Shown: in pieces, positions 9,837 to 22,100 of the stretch
Layout of the letters: every line of letters begins with the position of its first letter
Position numbering within the stretch: position 1 is the first letter of the stretch
Assembly (NCBI GenBank): GCA_032622095.1
Contig: CP136061.1
Span: 64,173,127 to 64,237,126, forward strand
DNA from: Siphonodentalium dalli
Lineage: Eukaryota; Mollusca; Scaphopoda; Gadilida; Siphonodentaliidae
Direction: 5' to 3'
Length of the DNA: 64,000 nucleotides
Notes under the pieces: generated by a model
What the model was told of the DNA's origin: nothing
What the model saw: only the letters and a program-made list of their open reading frames with translations
Database searches by the model: none
Translations under genes and position numbers: made by a program

Positions 9837-10905
9837 TGAAACTAGAAATTTTAAACTTCCAATTGGAAGTTTGATACTTCCATATAATTATCATATATAT
9901 TCCAATCCAAACCCCTTCTCAATCATTACCTTTCCCATAACCCAAACCTTAACCATAACCATACCTATCGGCATCCCATACTGTATCTTAAGGCGAAATG
10001 TTTTCATAAGCATAACCGTGCTCTAGTCGTAACCATAACCACATCTACTATTCTAACTATGTATATAACAATAGCCAACCCTTACCCATCCTTTAGCCCT
10101 GACTATACTATTCACATCCCTGACATAATCCATAACACTAACCATAAAACTAACCCGAACACAAACCCTAAATATTTCTCTAACGGTTACCTGGATCAAG
10201 TTACCCATGTGTCGATTTGTACTGAGATAAACCACACATATTCCATGAGACACCTCTGGGAAGCTACCAATTTCTCCATCCATTTATTCGAAGCTAAAGA
10301 TAAACCATCTTTATTGCTAATGATTAGTGCTGCTTAAGTCATCTGAGATCCACGGCACCTGCCCCATGGCAATATCATGGTCAAGTTACCCATCTGTAGC
10401 AATTACCCCACAATCTTCAAAGCTGATAATAAGCGCTATTTGATGTGTATCTTTGTTGATATCATTTATTTGTCCCACCTCAAGTCATATGATGGCAAAG
10501 CACCTAACGGATAGCATTTCCCTGGACAATTTAAACATGTGCACTAATTTTCAGCTCCGTGGGTCCGATCATAATAGGTATGTAATGAATTATGTTATTA
10601 AATTATTCATGAATGCCAATTGAAATCATTTGACTTCAGCTGTACCTATCCGATGACACTCCATTTGAGAATTTACCATGTGTACCAATTTTCTTTTGCC
10701 ATGATCCAACCGGTTGGTCGCCAATAGCCGGGCAGACAGACAAACAAACGAACACACACACAATTGGGTTTTATTAGTATAAATACATAAATATGTACAA
10801 TCTGTCCAACACTGAAGTGCGAAATTTTAAATCAATGCCGATCTGTAATTTGCCCGTGTCGGTTTATCAATTTGTCGGGTCAGTTATTTCAACGGCCAGT
10901 GGAAA
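9837..10905 (+). repeat. Composite repeat R, copy 1
   Basis: Begins with AACTAGAAATTTTAAACTTCC and shares, in order, with 14,955-16,095: the AACCATAACC-rich tract, ATTATTCATGAAT, CATGATCCAACCGGTTGGTC, the ACACACACA run with TTTTATTAGTATA, AAATCAATGCCGATCTGTAA and GTCGGGTCAGT. About 1.1 kb, diverged. No coding capacity seen. The segment 9,905-10,190 is rich in degenerate CCCTAA/CCATAA hexamers. Confidence 0.7.
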
Positions 10906-12690
10906 CACACCTGCTGGTGACAATCATTATTTAAAGCTAAGTGAGTAAAGGCCGATCCACACCTGGCGCGAGCGCGCGATTATAACGGCCGTGACTGACA
11001 ACATGTATGCACTTTGTGTATGTATACACCTAGTTTATGAACTGAAGCGATCACAAACATGCCTGATATATAAAACCTGATGCACGATATAGTTCTATAC
11101 TTATAATATTAATAGTTGTACTCGATCATGATGGAGACAGAGTATAATAAATCCAAGCACCCTTCTGGTGGTAATATTATTACTTGATTATGACGGTGAT
11201 AGTATATATATATAATAAACGTCCGAGCAACATTCTACACTCGTTCGCTAAAAAAAACTTAGAAAATCGCACTAAAGTTGCACATAGGTACTACTACCCT
11301 GCACATCCTCTCTTCTTGTTTAGTTTTATCTGGATTGGCGAATTTGACCCCCACACCCTCTCTAAGTTTCTGCGGAATTTGCATAAAGTCTGAACCCTCC
11401 CGAAGCGAGCTCTTCGTTGGGCAGGTTGCTTTGTGGTCAATCTTGGTGGGCAATCCGACAGTATACCGACGTACATGTCCCTGCATTAAAGATGGATTAT
11501 CTCTTTAAATAACAAATTTGAAATAGTTGCATGGGTCTACAATAATAACTATGAATTGAATAACCCTGCCCGGAAAGGCTTCTATCAATTACTATCTATT
11601 TATTTCGAATATTTTATTATGAAATGAGATGATTAATTGGGACACTTTATTTGTCTATTTTTAGAACAGACAATTCAAGCGATATCATATAAAGATAGGT
11701 AGCATTAGGTTGTTTTTATAGCTATGTACCGAACATCAAATATCCCAGATTGATTGATTGTATTGTTTTATTCCATAGTTATAAGCGATACAGAGTATAA
11801 TTAACGTGTATTTGTGATAAAATTACACAATAACATTTCTGGTATATGTTAACAGTAACCACTATTGTTCATTAACTAAACAACCACACCTTTTTTTAGC
11901 AGAAAATATTCGCAATCAATTCAATATTAATCGAAAGAAGCATTTCTGCACAGGAGTCTTCGATTCATTTATAATATATTATACCCCGGTAACTATATGT
12001 TTACAAAGAGATAATCCACCTATAACATCCGTCCTTCATTCGCCCGTTTTGATTTGGCAGGAAAAATATCGGATTGTTTTGTCCCAGCCATACATTGGTA
12101 ACAGCTGGGACAAAACACTTTCAAGTGGAACATTTCGGTCCGAATCACTCTTCTCATCTGGAAAATGCAATAAATATTTGGCTCCTCTATTCGCCATGTT
12201 CCTCAATTAGAGAGAGAGAGAGGGGGTGATTAATTTGTTCAATATTTTTCAACGGTAACTCGGTCAATTTTAAACCAATTACAAAATGTTCACAGCATCA
12301 ATATCGGGGTGTCAGGTAGAACATGCATTCCATTAAAGTTTGGTCGCGATTGGAGAGAATTTGAACATTGAACATACCTCCCCAGTGAATATTATGCTAA
12401 CAGCCACTTTTTTTATAAATGAAGATAATTTGTCCCATTCCGCTACCTCAAAGCATTCCGGTGATACTCTACAATAAATTGTTGACACATGTGAGAGGTC
12501 GGTTTAAGGGCCATAACTACATAAAGCAAGCAATGACAAATCACGATGGCTTAACATAATGAATCCAATGCATAACTGTGTATAGTATACCGACTTATTC
12601 AACACTGAGAATATGGGGAAAATGCCAGCCCTTGAAGTGATTGGTGGCTTGGAGAGTACATTGGTCCACTGTATATCCCTTTATTTATCC
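10906..12690. other. No gene seen
   Basis: AT-rich intronic sequence with short open frames on both strands that show no family resemblance. A GA run occurs near 12,210. Nothing supportable as a gene. Confidence 0.45.
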
Positions 12691-12691
12691 A

Positions 12692-12914
12692 ATAGATCAC
12701 AGGGCCCTGTAACGCGCTCAGTTGCCCATCCCCCCTTTGCGCTGCCCATATACACCGCTTCTGTATACGCGCCTGCTTCACGTTAATGGTAGTATAATAA
12801 GGTCCTTATTATACTACCATTAACACGTAGGCGAGTATATAGAAGCGGCGTATATGGGCAGAGCAAAGGAGCGGGAACGAAGCTGAGCGCGTTACAGGCC
12901 CCTGTGCAATAGAT
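12692..12914. repeat. Foldback element (about 220 bp) with 21-bp perfect central arms
   Basis: Central arms 12782-12802 and 12804-12824 are perfect complements around a single T. Pairing continues imperfectly outward to the CAATAGAT and GTAACGCGCTCAG / CTGAGCGCGTTAC blocks, about 110 nt per arm. A MITE/foldback is likely; no clear target duplication. Confidence 0.75.
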
Positions 12915-14359
12915 ATATACAAAATACTACATATATTCCTTACATCGCAACATGGCGACCACGTTGCTCAGCTTGTTAATGTTATGGCGAACAGGGTCAC
13001 ATATGTTGTCCAACAAATTACGCTTTAATGTCATTCTCTTTAGCACTGCACATTTGCAGAATTTCAACATGGAAAAACGACTCCAATTTGACGATTTCCC
13101 TATGTTGGATGTTACTAACTCCGAAAATATCCGTCCCATTCTCACAAGACTTGTCCCACATGGGCAGATAAGTGGTTCAAACAAGCACATAACATGTACC
13201 GCTATCAATGAACGTTGAATCCGAAGAATAAAATGAATTTCACGGTATATTCAACAGTCACGATAAACAACAACACACAAAGCAATCCACATGGGGTATG
13301 AACGTAACCGAACAGAAAAGAGCGTTCTCTGTAAGTACATTCCCTATATGGTAGGAATAATGAGCGTTTGTTTGACGTTTGCTTGTTGACAAGACTTATA
13401 TGACAGCGCACGAACCTATCAGTGGTGTTTTATTTTGTGAAAGTATAAAGGGAGTCATTTCTAATTTGGCAGACATATACTAACGGAAAGAATTATCATG
13501 TCTATTTGCAATATCCTACGGTGTATAACAATATACAAATTGTTATTACGAAAATGATGATGTTTGCATTTTTCTATGTGTTTATCGTTGTTATCGCAAA
13601 GGAAATAATTGGATATACGTCGTCTTTACGTTAGTATAAGATTACATAGTATAACTAAGCCTTGTTTGATCCCATTAATGTAATTTTTGTATTTTGTTTG
13701 GTTGTATATGAGATGCAGTGCGTTGAAGATGCGAAAGAAAATACAAAAGTGAAATGCACGCACGCAGATAGTTCATGACACACTATACACGATAAAATGA
13801 TAATTTAGCACACACCATGGGCTACAAAATTTACAAATCGGTGGGTTTATATTCAAATCCAAGTTATTTGGTTTACAACAGCTCCGATATGTACTCATAC
13901 CAATATAGCACTCTGGAAATGATTGTTGTCGGTTCCCACGTAGAGGAATGAGTCTGGCCCGCGAGACGGGTGTGTTCGAATCGGAGCTAGGTTCCATCTG
14001 CGGGAGGATGGGGTAGCCGGAGGAAGGAGAGAGGGGAGTGACAAATTTTTGGCGTATATATAGAAAATATAGAAAAGTCCAAAAGTTTAGGTTGAAATAA
14101 TGAAGCCTTTTTCAAATGACTTTTCTGGTACAGGTTGGTTTGGACCCTTTTGGACTCTGGTTTCCCCAAAAGTCGACTCCGTTTCGTGTGTGGCAAAACG
14201 AGAAATTTATGAATCGGTATTTGAATAAGACGGGATGAAGGTACAGCCGCGTCTTTGACACGGCTAGTTTGTTGAATGACACGTGAGCATGTACAACATT
14301 CGTTCATAGTTTGTGTATTATACTTTGAATAGACAATTTCTTTGTTAACAGTTTGTTAA
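12915..14359. other. No gene seen
   Basis: Intronic sequence. GTGTTCGAATCGGAGC near 13,970 resembles a tRNA-type B box, but no matching A box or cloverleaf is visible. Short antiparallel frames around 12,950-13,210 are unconvincing. Confidence 0.4.
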
Positions 14360-14952
14360 CGGGGTTAGGTTTGAGCGGACCTTTGTCAAAATTTCCTGGT
14401 TTCGTCTTCTGCCTATGTTTAAGACGCTCACATAGACCAAATCCAGCTGTTGCGCTTCGTCTATGAGAAGATCTGGGCAGAAGCACTTTCTACACATGGA
14501 CTTTATTAGTACATTTTTCGATGTGTTATAACTTGGCCATTTCTCAACCGATTTACAAAATTCTTTCACGAGTAGCATCAGTACGACAGTAAAAATGGTT
14601 GGAATCGGTGACAAGAAAAAAATTATTGACAAATTTTGCACCCCTCCCCAGGTCAACAAATTGTTTTCGGACCTTAGTGAAAATTTTCCCGATTCCTACC
14701 CTTTCGTTAGTTAATACGATTAGCAAAACCGAATTCAGCTGCTTGCCTTCTTATAGGAGAAGATCTGGGCACAAACTTTAAAAAAAAAATTTGATTAAGG
14801 GCCATAACTCACTCTTGAAGGCAAGTTAAGGACATAAACCTAAATGTTTTATTGACTTGTATCTTCACAAGGTGCATATACCTACCAAATTTCAATGATT
14901 TTTTTTAACTTTCTGAGATATAAGGGTTATAAAATATATTAAGAAGAAGAAG
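14360..14952 (+). repeat. Repeat A, copy 1 of 3
   Basis: Starts near GAGCGGACCTTTGTC, contains ATGTTTAAGACGCTCACATA, CTAGGAGAAGATCTGGGCAC-like text twice, GATGTGTTATAACTTGGCC, and ends at AAGAAGAAGAAG. Two internal half-units (each with GAAGATCTGGGCACAA) show it is itself built of monomers of about 300 bp. The same order recurs at 18.07 and 19.2 kb. Confidence 0.75.
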
Positions 14953-14954
14953 CA

Positions 14955-16095
14955 TAAACTAGAAATTTTAAACTTCCAATTGGAAGTTTGATACTTCCAT
15001 ATATATAATTATCATATATATTCCTATCCAAATCTCCTCTCAATCATTACCTTTCCCATAACCCAAACCTTAATCATAACCATACCTATCGGCAACACGA
15101 ACCATGTCCCAATACTAAATGTTTTATAAGCATAACCATGCTCTAGCGTAACCATAACCACAATCATTCTAACTATATCTATAACTTTCAAAAGTCATGG
15201 AATATAAGTAGTGGCTCATCTTTTCGATCGTAATTTTGTTTATCTCGATTAATCCGTTCCACAACTATTGAAGTATTTATTTAGTTACAACCATGCATAC
15301 TTCAGACCTTATATTATGATACATGAACATCATAAACACATTAGTTCGCAAAAATAAAAGATGAAGAATGAGGCTACTTTTGAAATTATATTTCTCGTAA
15401 AAAGTGACCCCTAGTAGACCCCTTTGGTATCATCTAGATGGTCTCCTGTATTTTTTATAGAAGACAGACACAGGCAGAGAGACAGAAATTCGGAAATATA
15501 CAGTAATGCCCTATGTAATCGACCCCTTAAACACAGCAGAATTATGTGTAACTTTTCGGGATTCAGGAGAGCTTTCGAATGGCTATATTTCCCACTAAAT
15601 CCTGAAATGTTACCCATAATTCTGCTATGTTTAAGGAGTCGATTACTTAGGCTATACTGTAGATATAGATGTAAAAATGTTTTTAAATTATTCATGAATT
15701 CCAAATTTAATCACATGATGTCAGATGTACCTATCCCATGACACTCCACGTAACAATTCACCGTGTGTTCCAATTTTATTTTTGTCATGATCCAACCGGT
15801 TGGTCACCAACAGCAGGTCAGACTGACAAACAAATGAACACACACACAGTTCGGTTTTATTAGTATACATACACACATGTGTACACTATCTCTTGTGCCT
15901 ATATTCCAAATTAAAGACTTGAAATGTTAAAAATTATAACTGCAATGCCATGGGATGGTATATTCTCGTGAAAGATACGGATAGTTATAGTCTGTCCACA
16001 ATGAAGTGCGAAGTTTTAAATCAATGCCGATCTGTAATTTGCCAAGACTGTTAAGTCTTGGTTTATCAGTTTGTCGGGTCAGTGATTTCAACGGC
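14955..16095 (+). repeat. Composite repeat R, copy 2, abutting repeat A
   Basis: Same block order as 9,837-10,905. Includes the degenerate AACCATAACC tract (15,010-15,190), so both tracts derive from one ancestral repeat. It starts 3 bp after the AAG run that ends repeat A and contains a nested hairpin element at 15,500-15,660. Confidence 0.7.
15500..15660. mobile_element. Hairpin MITE nested in repeat R
   Basis: 161 bp, from ACAGTAATGCC to its complement-like end ATACTGT. Arms share TAATCGAC.CCTTAAACA.AG and AGAATTATG.GTAAC. The corresponding stretch is absent from the other R copy, so it was a later insertion. Confidence 0.65.
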
Positions 16096-18065
16096 TAGTA
16101 ATATAAGTGACGGTTATATCTACGTGCAGCGGATATATTTATTTATGAAATAATTATGCGCGAATGGCAATCACTTACACAACTGATAACACATGTCTTG
16201 ATTACGTCTTATTATAAAATTAGTAACATGCTAAGAAAGAGCCCAAATCACCAGAATGGGACAAAGGCGAATATGTTTTATTTGAAGTTCTATCATGCTC
16301 GGGAACGTTCTAGAAGATCACTGAAATGTCACTATATATGTGTATCAGGAATCAAGCATTAAATATAATTTATAAACATATCAATATAGCATAACAGGTA
16401 ATGCTGTCAAGACACGTTATGTCGTTACAAACGTTTATACCGATTGTACTGACTGTCCAAGATCGCGAACTTTTCCACAGCTTGTGCGAATTTTGTATAC
16501 ATTTTGAGTTCAAAGCGAATTAATCGGACAGGTGCGTAACACACTGTGCCATCAGAAGTAGGCCAGTCATGCAGCCAATTCTATTTTAAAGAGCACGGAT
16601 TTGGGAAAGCTGCATTGTGTGAGAACGTAACATGATTCGCGTACATCTATATGCATTCCGGTATGTTGCTTTCCCGAGTAATGGTGCCTTTTCTGTGCAC
16701 ATACATAGCACCAAACTGAACATACGCCTTCTCACCAGCAAAATGATAAATAGCCGATGTGTTGAAACGGTAGTATACCATAAACAAATATAGCATGTCG
16801 AGCTTGTAAAATAGACGGATATTCTTGGGAATATACGGATATGAATGCGCGTATTTTACCATTTAATACGTTATTGCAAGTCTTCACAGTCATGCATAAA
16901 TTCATAATACCAAGTTAACAATCATTATTCACACAAAAACATACTTATAACGACATATGTAATTATGCTACACTGAACGACCACCCATTTCGCAACAGCG
17001 AAATAGCGTATGGTACGATGACATTAAACTCTCTTTGCTCGCTTGCCTATATCGCGATGTTCCCAACAGTTTAAGGTGTTTTATTTTAACAAATAGATTG
17101 TCATGAAATGGTAGCATTCTGGAAATGATATATACATGGCAGCTTATACCTACACATTCCATATGCAATTCGCTTAATTTTGGTGTGATTCATATTCTTG
17201 AATACACGCAGGTGGTGAATTAGACGGCGCTTTAAGGCATTTTTGGTATATTTTCCGATTAGCGGACGAATGTACGACGTCGACGTTGTCGCCTATTCGT
17301 AAGTTATAAGACTTTACATTACGTCTCGTCCAATTAATGCGAAATATGCAATCGGCGGTCTTAACAGTCGGACAATAAAGTCATCTATTTTCACTCGTGA
17401 CACATACAGATGATAAAGAGACAGTTTTTAAATGGTCAGATCTGAATTCAACAAAAGTATGCACTATGTCAGATGGTAAACCAATACCAAACCGCAAAGT
17501 GTCACGTTCCGAAATTATGATACCAAAATTAGCGACTAAGGGGTGGCAAGGTTGGGGCGTCGGACGGGATACGCTGACTCCCGTTCATTCAATTAAAAAA
17601 TATAATATAAAAAAAATGGTTTACGGGTACGGATATCAAATAGTTTCAATTGAATTGAGAACTGCAAGTGAAAGTCCGCGCATAGACGGATTGTGCTTTA
17701 GGAAAACGTGGTCCATGCGGAGAAGTGTTATAACATTATCCGGCTGACACCACAGTTTCGTTTTTCAAATATCAAAGTCGAGAATTTTTTTTTGTAAAAA
17801 ATGCGCGTTTTAAAAAAAGTGAAAACAAAACGAACTACTATTTAAAAACTAACAAATTTTGACCGTTTTTGGTCTCAAAATATGCCATTTTTAAGCCGCA
17901 TCATGATAAAACTGCAGAATCATGGCCGATTGACAAGACAGACAGCCGACATTGTTTTGAGTGATTACCCATTAGCCAACATAACAATTAACACAGTGCG
18001 CGAAAAAAAGAATGGATGTTGAAATATATTGACAGTGGTCATTGGTGTAATTTTTGACATTCGCA
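16096..18065. other. No recognised gene; one unassigned open frame at 17,397-17,747 (+)
   Basis: The 116-codon plus-strand frame (beginning MTHTDDKETVFKWSDLN) has no domain or motif I recognise, no neighbours of known kind and no clear splice signals. It may be chance or a fragment. The rest is intronic and featureless. Confidence 0.3.
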
Positions 18066-18760
18066 TTTCCTGGTTTGGTCTTCTGTCTATGTTTAAGACG
18101 CTCACATAGACCAAATCCAGCTGTTGCGCTTCGTCTAGGAGAAGATCTGGGCACAAGCGCTTTCTACACATGGACTTTATTAGTACATTTTTCGATGTGT
18201 TATAACTTGGCCATTTCTCAACCGATTTACAAAATTCTTTCACGAGTAGCATCAGTACGTCGTATAGATACACGACAGTAAAATGGTTGGAATCGGTGAC
18301 AAGAAAAAAATTGACAAATTTTGCACCCCTCCCCAGTTCAACAAATTGATTTCGGACCTTGGTGAAAAATTCCCCGATTCGTACCCTTTCGTCAGTTAAC
18401 ACGGTTACGTAACCCGAATTCAGCTGCTTGGCTTCTTATAGGAGAAGATCTGGGCACAAACTTTTTCCAAAATTTTAGATTAAGGGCCATAACTCTGGAA
18501 AGCAAGTTAGGACATAAACCTAAATGTTTCATTCAGTTGTAACTTGGCAAGGTGCATATACCTACCAAATTTCAATGATTTATCTTTTTAACTTTCTGAG
18601 ATATAAGGGTTACAAAATATATTAAGAAGAAGTAGAATAAATAATGAAAAATAAAAATAAAAAATTGAATAACAATATACATCCATATTAAAATATGTAA
18701 GTATAAAAACTTGAATAACAATATACATCCATATTAAAATATGGAAGTATAATAAGGGAA
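18066..18760 (+). repeat. Repeat A, copy 2 of 3
   Basis: Same order of blocks as 14,360-14,952. Followed by an AT-rich tail with TATACATCCATATTAAAATA and palindromic ACTTCCAT/ATGGAAGT motifs. Similarity to copy 3 is higher than to copy 1 by eye. Confidence 0.75.
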
Positions 18761-19189
18761 TCGCGCGGAATTGATTGGAATGTCTATAGTATAGTTTATT
18801 GACATTTCTGTATTCAGTTTGAACGTTCTGGTGTGACCTCCACCCATGCCTCGAAATTTGGTGACGCGGGTAGAAAATTCGCCATATCTCGGCCAATTTT
18901 CGTGATATCGAGCTAATTTGTGCGTCATTGTGTTCGTATTTGATGCCCCTTTAATATTTAGCAGGGTTCTGGTAAGGTATTGTGGCGATATTCTACTATG
19001 TAGGCCAATATGTATGTTGTTCAGTACATACTTTTCGAATATCTCTGGCCTCCATCGTCACAATACCGCAAGTAGGTAATCGTTTTGAAGTACTAGAAAT
19101 TCCCCATCGAATGACACCAAACACGTGACGATCGGTTGAAGGAATTTAAATTCATAGTGCATTTTCTGTAAACTTGAACAAAAGGAAGG

Positions 19190-20070
19190 GGCCACAATTT
19201 CTACATTTGTCAACCGATTCATAAAATTTACTCACAATGATACTCAGTACATCATATAGATACTTCACAACCATTTTGGTTCAAATCGGCGACAAAAAAA
19301 AAAGGACAAATTTTGCCCCTCCCCTAGCCCGGAAAAATTTGAGCGGACCTTTGTCAAAATTTTCTGGTTTGGTCTTCTGTCTATGTTTAAGACGCTCACA
19401 TAGACCAAATCCAGCTGTTGCGCTTCGTCTAGGAGAAGATCTGGGCACAAGCACTTTCTACACATGGACTTTATTAGTACATTTTTCGATGTGTTATAAC
19501 TTGGCCATTTCTCAACCGATTTACAAAATTCTTTCACGAGTAGCATCAGTACGTCGTATAGATACACGAAAGTAAAAATGGTTGGAATCGGTGACAAAAA
19601 AAAAACAACAAATTTTGCACCCCTCCCCAGGTCGACAAATTGTATTCGGACCTTGGTGAAAATTTTCTCGATTCGTGCCCTTTCGTTAGTTAACACGGTC
19701 ACGTAACCCGAATTCAGCTGCTTGGCTTCTTATAGGAGAAGATCTGGGCACAAACTTTTTCCAAAAATTTTGATTAAGGGCCATAACTCTGGAAAGAAAG
19801 TTAGGACATAAACCTAAATGTTTCATTCAGTTGTAACTTGGCAAGGTGCATATACCTACCAAATTTCAATGATTTATCTTTTTAACTTTCTGAGATATAA
19901 GGGTTACAAAATATATTAAGAAGAAGAAGTAGCATAAATAATGAAAAATAAAAATAAAAACTTGAATAACAATATACATCCATATTAAAATATGGAAGTA
20001 TAATAATGAAAAATAAAAATAAAAAATTGAATAACAATATACTTCCATATTAAAATATGGAAGTATAATT
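19190..20070 (+). repeat. Repeat A, copy 3 of 3, with one extra 5' monomer
   Basis: Contains an additional upstream monomer (CAACCGATTCATAAAATTTAC, GACAAATTTTGCCCCTCCC) before the region shared with copies 1 and 2. The tail has repeated CCATATTAAAATATGG palindromes and stops directly at the LINE sequence near 20,070. Confidence 0.7.
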
Positions 20071-20360
20071 ATATAGACAAGTATTCAGGGCTTTCAAAAA
20101 GGCTGTATCTGGACTTGAGAGAGCTATAAATAGGTGTGTCAGTTTAGGTAAGATGAGTGATTTGACAACTGTTATTCTACCTAAAGGGGTCAGGAGTCTG
20201 TGTTTCCAAATTTTTGTGATCCTATCAATATCTTTGAGTAATTGTAGTTTATATTCATGTATTTTAAATTTGTGTCAAAATTAAATTAAAGGTGTTTACG
20301 GTAGTCAGCTTTAATTCCGAAAGCACTTGTTCATATTTTAATTTGTGACTCAATCCCTAT

Positions 20361-20545
20361 CTATGCTGCTGCATGACATTTTTCAAGATTTATGCGCAGA
20401 CCTGATACCCAAGCAAATTCTTCAAGTGTTAAGTACGATTCACGTAGACTATTTTCAGAACCATCAAGAATGAGCGCCGTGTCGTCCGCATATTGTGTTA
20501 TTTTGTATTCTGAACTGCTGAGGAAAATCCCTTTAATAAGCCTTT
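20361..20545 (-). pseudogene. LINE ORF2 fragment: RT catalytic YADD
   Basis: The LINE part starts near LIKGIFLSSSEYK. YKITQYADDTAL carries the paired catalytic Asp residues, followed by SGLRINLEKC. The open frame extends upstream to 20,723, but that portion belongs to an inserted repeat. Confidence 0.82.
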
Positions 20546-21125
20546 TTACTGGTTCGCGATTTTCAAGATGGCCGATGGTTCCATATGGTCCGATTCCTAG
20601 CTTTTTATCCAACCCACCGGTAAAAGCCGGTAAAAGGTCAAAGTTGAGAAGTAGCATCCATTTGTAAACATTCGACAGCTGAGTGCGAGAATTTTTTATC
20701 AACATTTTATGGCTTAATTTCATTTATTCTGAGTGCAACTACATGTTTAAGAATTGTTTTGTGGCCATGTCATCTATAGAGTTAGGATCTGGTGACGATG
20801 CAGACATTCAGACGCCCTTTTTTGTCAACGAACTTCCCATAAGTTACTGATAAATAGCGAGTTCTTGCGTTGAAAAAATAACTCAAAAACATACGTGATA
20901 CATCCAATCCATCTACTGTGCGAAACCTACGTATTGTATGTATCCAGGGTGAGTGTTTAATTAGTTTTATGAAGTTCTCGCACCTGCGATTCGGTAACGA
21001 CCTGTTGCCATTTTATTTTGGGAATTCCCAGACTGAAGTCACACGCTAAAAATAGATGCTACTTGTTAACTTTGACCTCCGGAGACCAAATGGCGGATTC
21101 GCCGCGAGTAAGTGATATCACTTAT
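20546..21125. mobile_element. Insertion inside the LINE RT (about 0.58 kb, inverted ends)
   Basis: RT homology stops after GLMIRQN (about 21,125) and resumes at LIKGI (about 20,545). The intervening ends are imperfect inverted repeats: AGGTCAAAGTTGAGAAGTAGCATC near 20,635 and, reverse-complemented, AGGTCAAAGTTAACAAGTAGCATC near 21,057-21,080. A perfect TAAGTGATATCACTTA palindrome lies at the right edge. Boundaries are approximate; class unknown, a DNA-type MITE is likely. Confidence 0.6.
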
Positions 21126-21251
21126 TGTATTGTTTTGTCGTATCATTAGCCCCAAAAACTTTGGCACAGAGGAGAAAGATATAAGGGAATATTGGTTCAC
21201 CCTGGCGGCAGCCTCTCCCTAACATGAAGCTCTGAGAATTATGACCATTAA

Positions 21252-21599
21252 TCAGAATAGATGAGATGCATTCTCGTCCAAAATTGAAATCCATTTTTTT
21301 ACTGCATCTCCAAAATTAAAAACGTCAAGAAATTTTCTTATAAATGAGCAGGAAACAGTGTCAAACGCTTTTTCAAAATCGATAAGGAGTAGAAGGCCAG
21401 ATTTATTTTCTTGTTTTGTCCTGTGAATTATGTCATATATTAGTAGGGTGTTGTCACCTATATATCTACCCGCTAGAAACCCAGTTTGATCGGGGTTGAT
21501 TACAGATGGGAGCACACGTTTTATGCTGTCAGCTATGCATGACGAGTCTAGTTTGTAAGTTGTATTCAAAAGGGTGATGGGAATCCAGTTTTTTAGCAT
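21252..21599 (-). pseudogene. LINE ORF2 fragment: RT palm, first Asp
   Basis: 115 codons: LKNWIPITLLN, DQTGFLAGRYIGDN and LLLLIDFEKAFDTVS, which carries the first catalytic Asp of the palm. Continues in another frame with GRGCRQGEPIFPY just downstream (21,215-21,160). Confidence 0.85.
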
Positions 21600-21632
21600 C
21601 TGCCTATTTTTATCCTTTTTTTGGGATCAACG

Positions 21633-22100
21633 TTATGATACCTTGTTTTTGTGATTGATAGCTTCCCCCGTTAAAAACGATTCATTGAGCGACTCTGTTA
21701 AGAAAGGGCCAAGGTCAGACCAAATTATTTTATAAAATTCATAAGCGTATCCGGACGGCCCTGGGCTTTTATTATTTTTGGTGGTCTTAAGCGCATATGT
21801 TAATTCTTGCAAGGTTAGAGGTCCTTCAATACTTAAGGCCTGCATGGTGCTTAGCTTAGGAACTGTTCCATCAATAAGAAAAGATTTTAAATCGCAAACG
21901 TCCATTGACCTATATGAGTATAAATTAAGATAAAAATTTCGGGCTTCTTTCATGATATCGCTTTGTTTTGTGATTGTACTATCATTTGCGACTGTCAGGC
22001 TGGTCAGGGTTTTGGAAATGTAATTACATTTTTCTAAATTTAGAAAATATTTTGTTGGTTTTTCACCTTCCTCTATCCATTTTGCACGAAATCTAACCAT
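21633..22100 (-). pseudogene. LINE ORF2 fragment: linker and RT fingers
   Basis: 155 codons with the pre-RT linker (FRAKWIEEGEKPTKYF) and RT block 0/1 (KSPGPSGYAYEFYKIIW, DLGPFLTESLNESF). It ends where a short disruption near 21,610-21,635 changes frame. The linker continues upstream of 22,100 in other frames. Confidence 0.8.

Noticed and set aside
13960-13985. tRNA-like B box (GTGTTCGAATCGG)
   Set aside because: No A box at the right distance and no cloverleaf. At most a SINE trace.
14345-14659. Minus-strand frame repeated at 17,965-18,402 and 19,265-19,702 (similar 100-145 aa proteins)
   Set aside because: The similarity is only because repeat A occurs three times. The reading has no known domain and contains low-complexity sequence.
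18588-18896. Minus-strand frame rich in Tyr/Phe/Ile (also 19,866-20,048)
   Set aside because: Produced by the AT-rich CCATATTAAAATATGG tail of repeat A.
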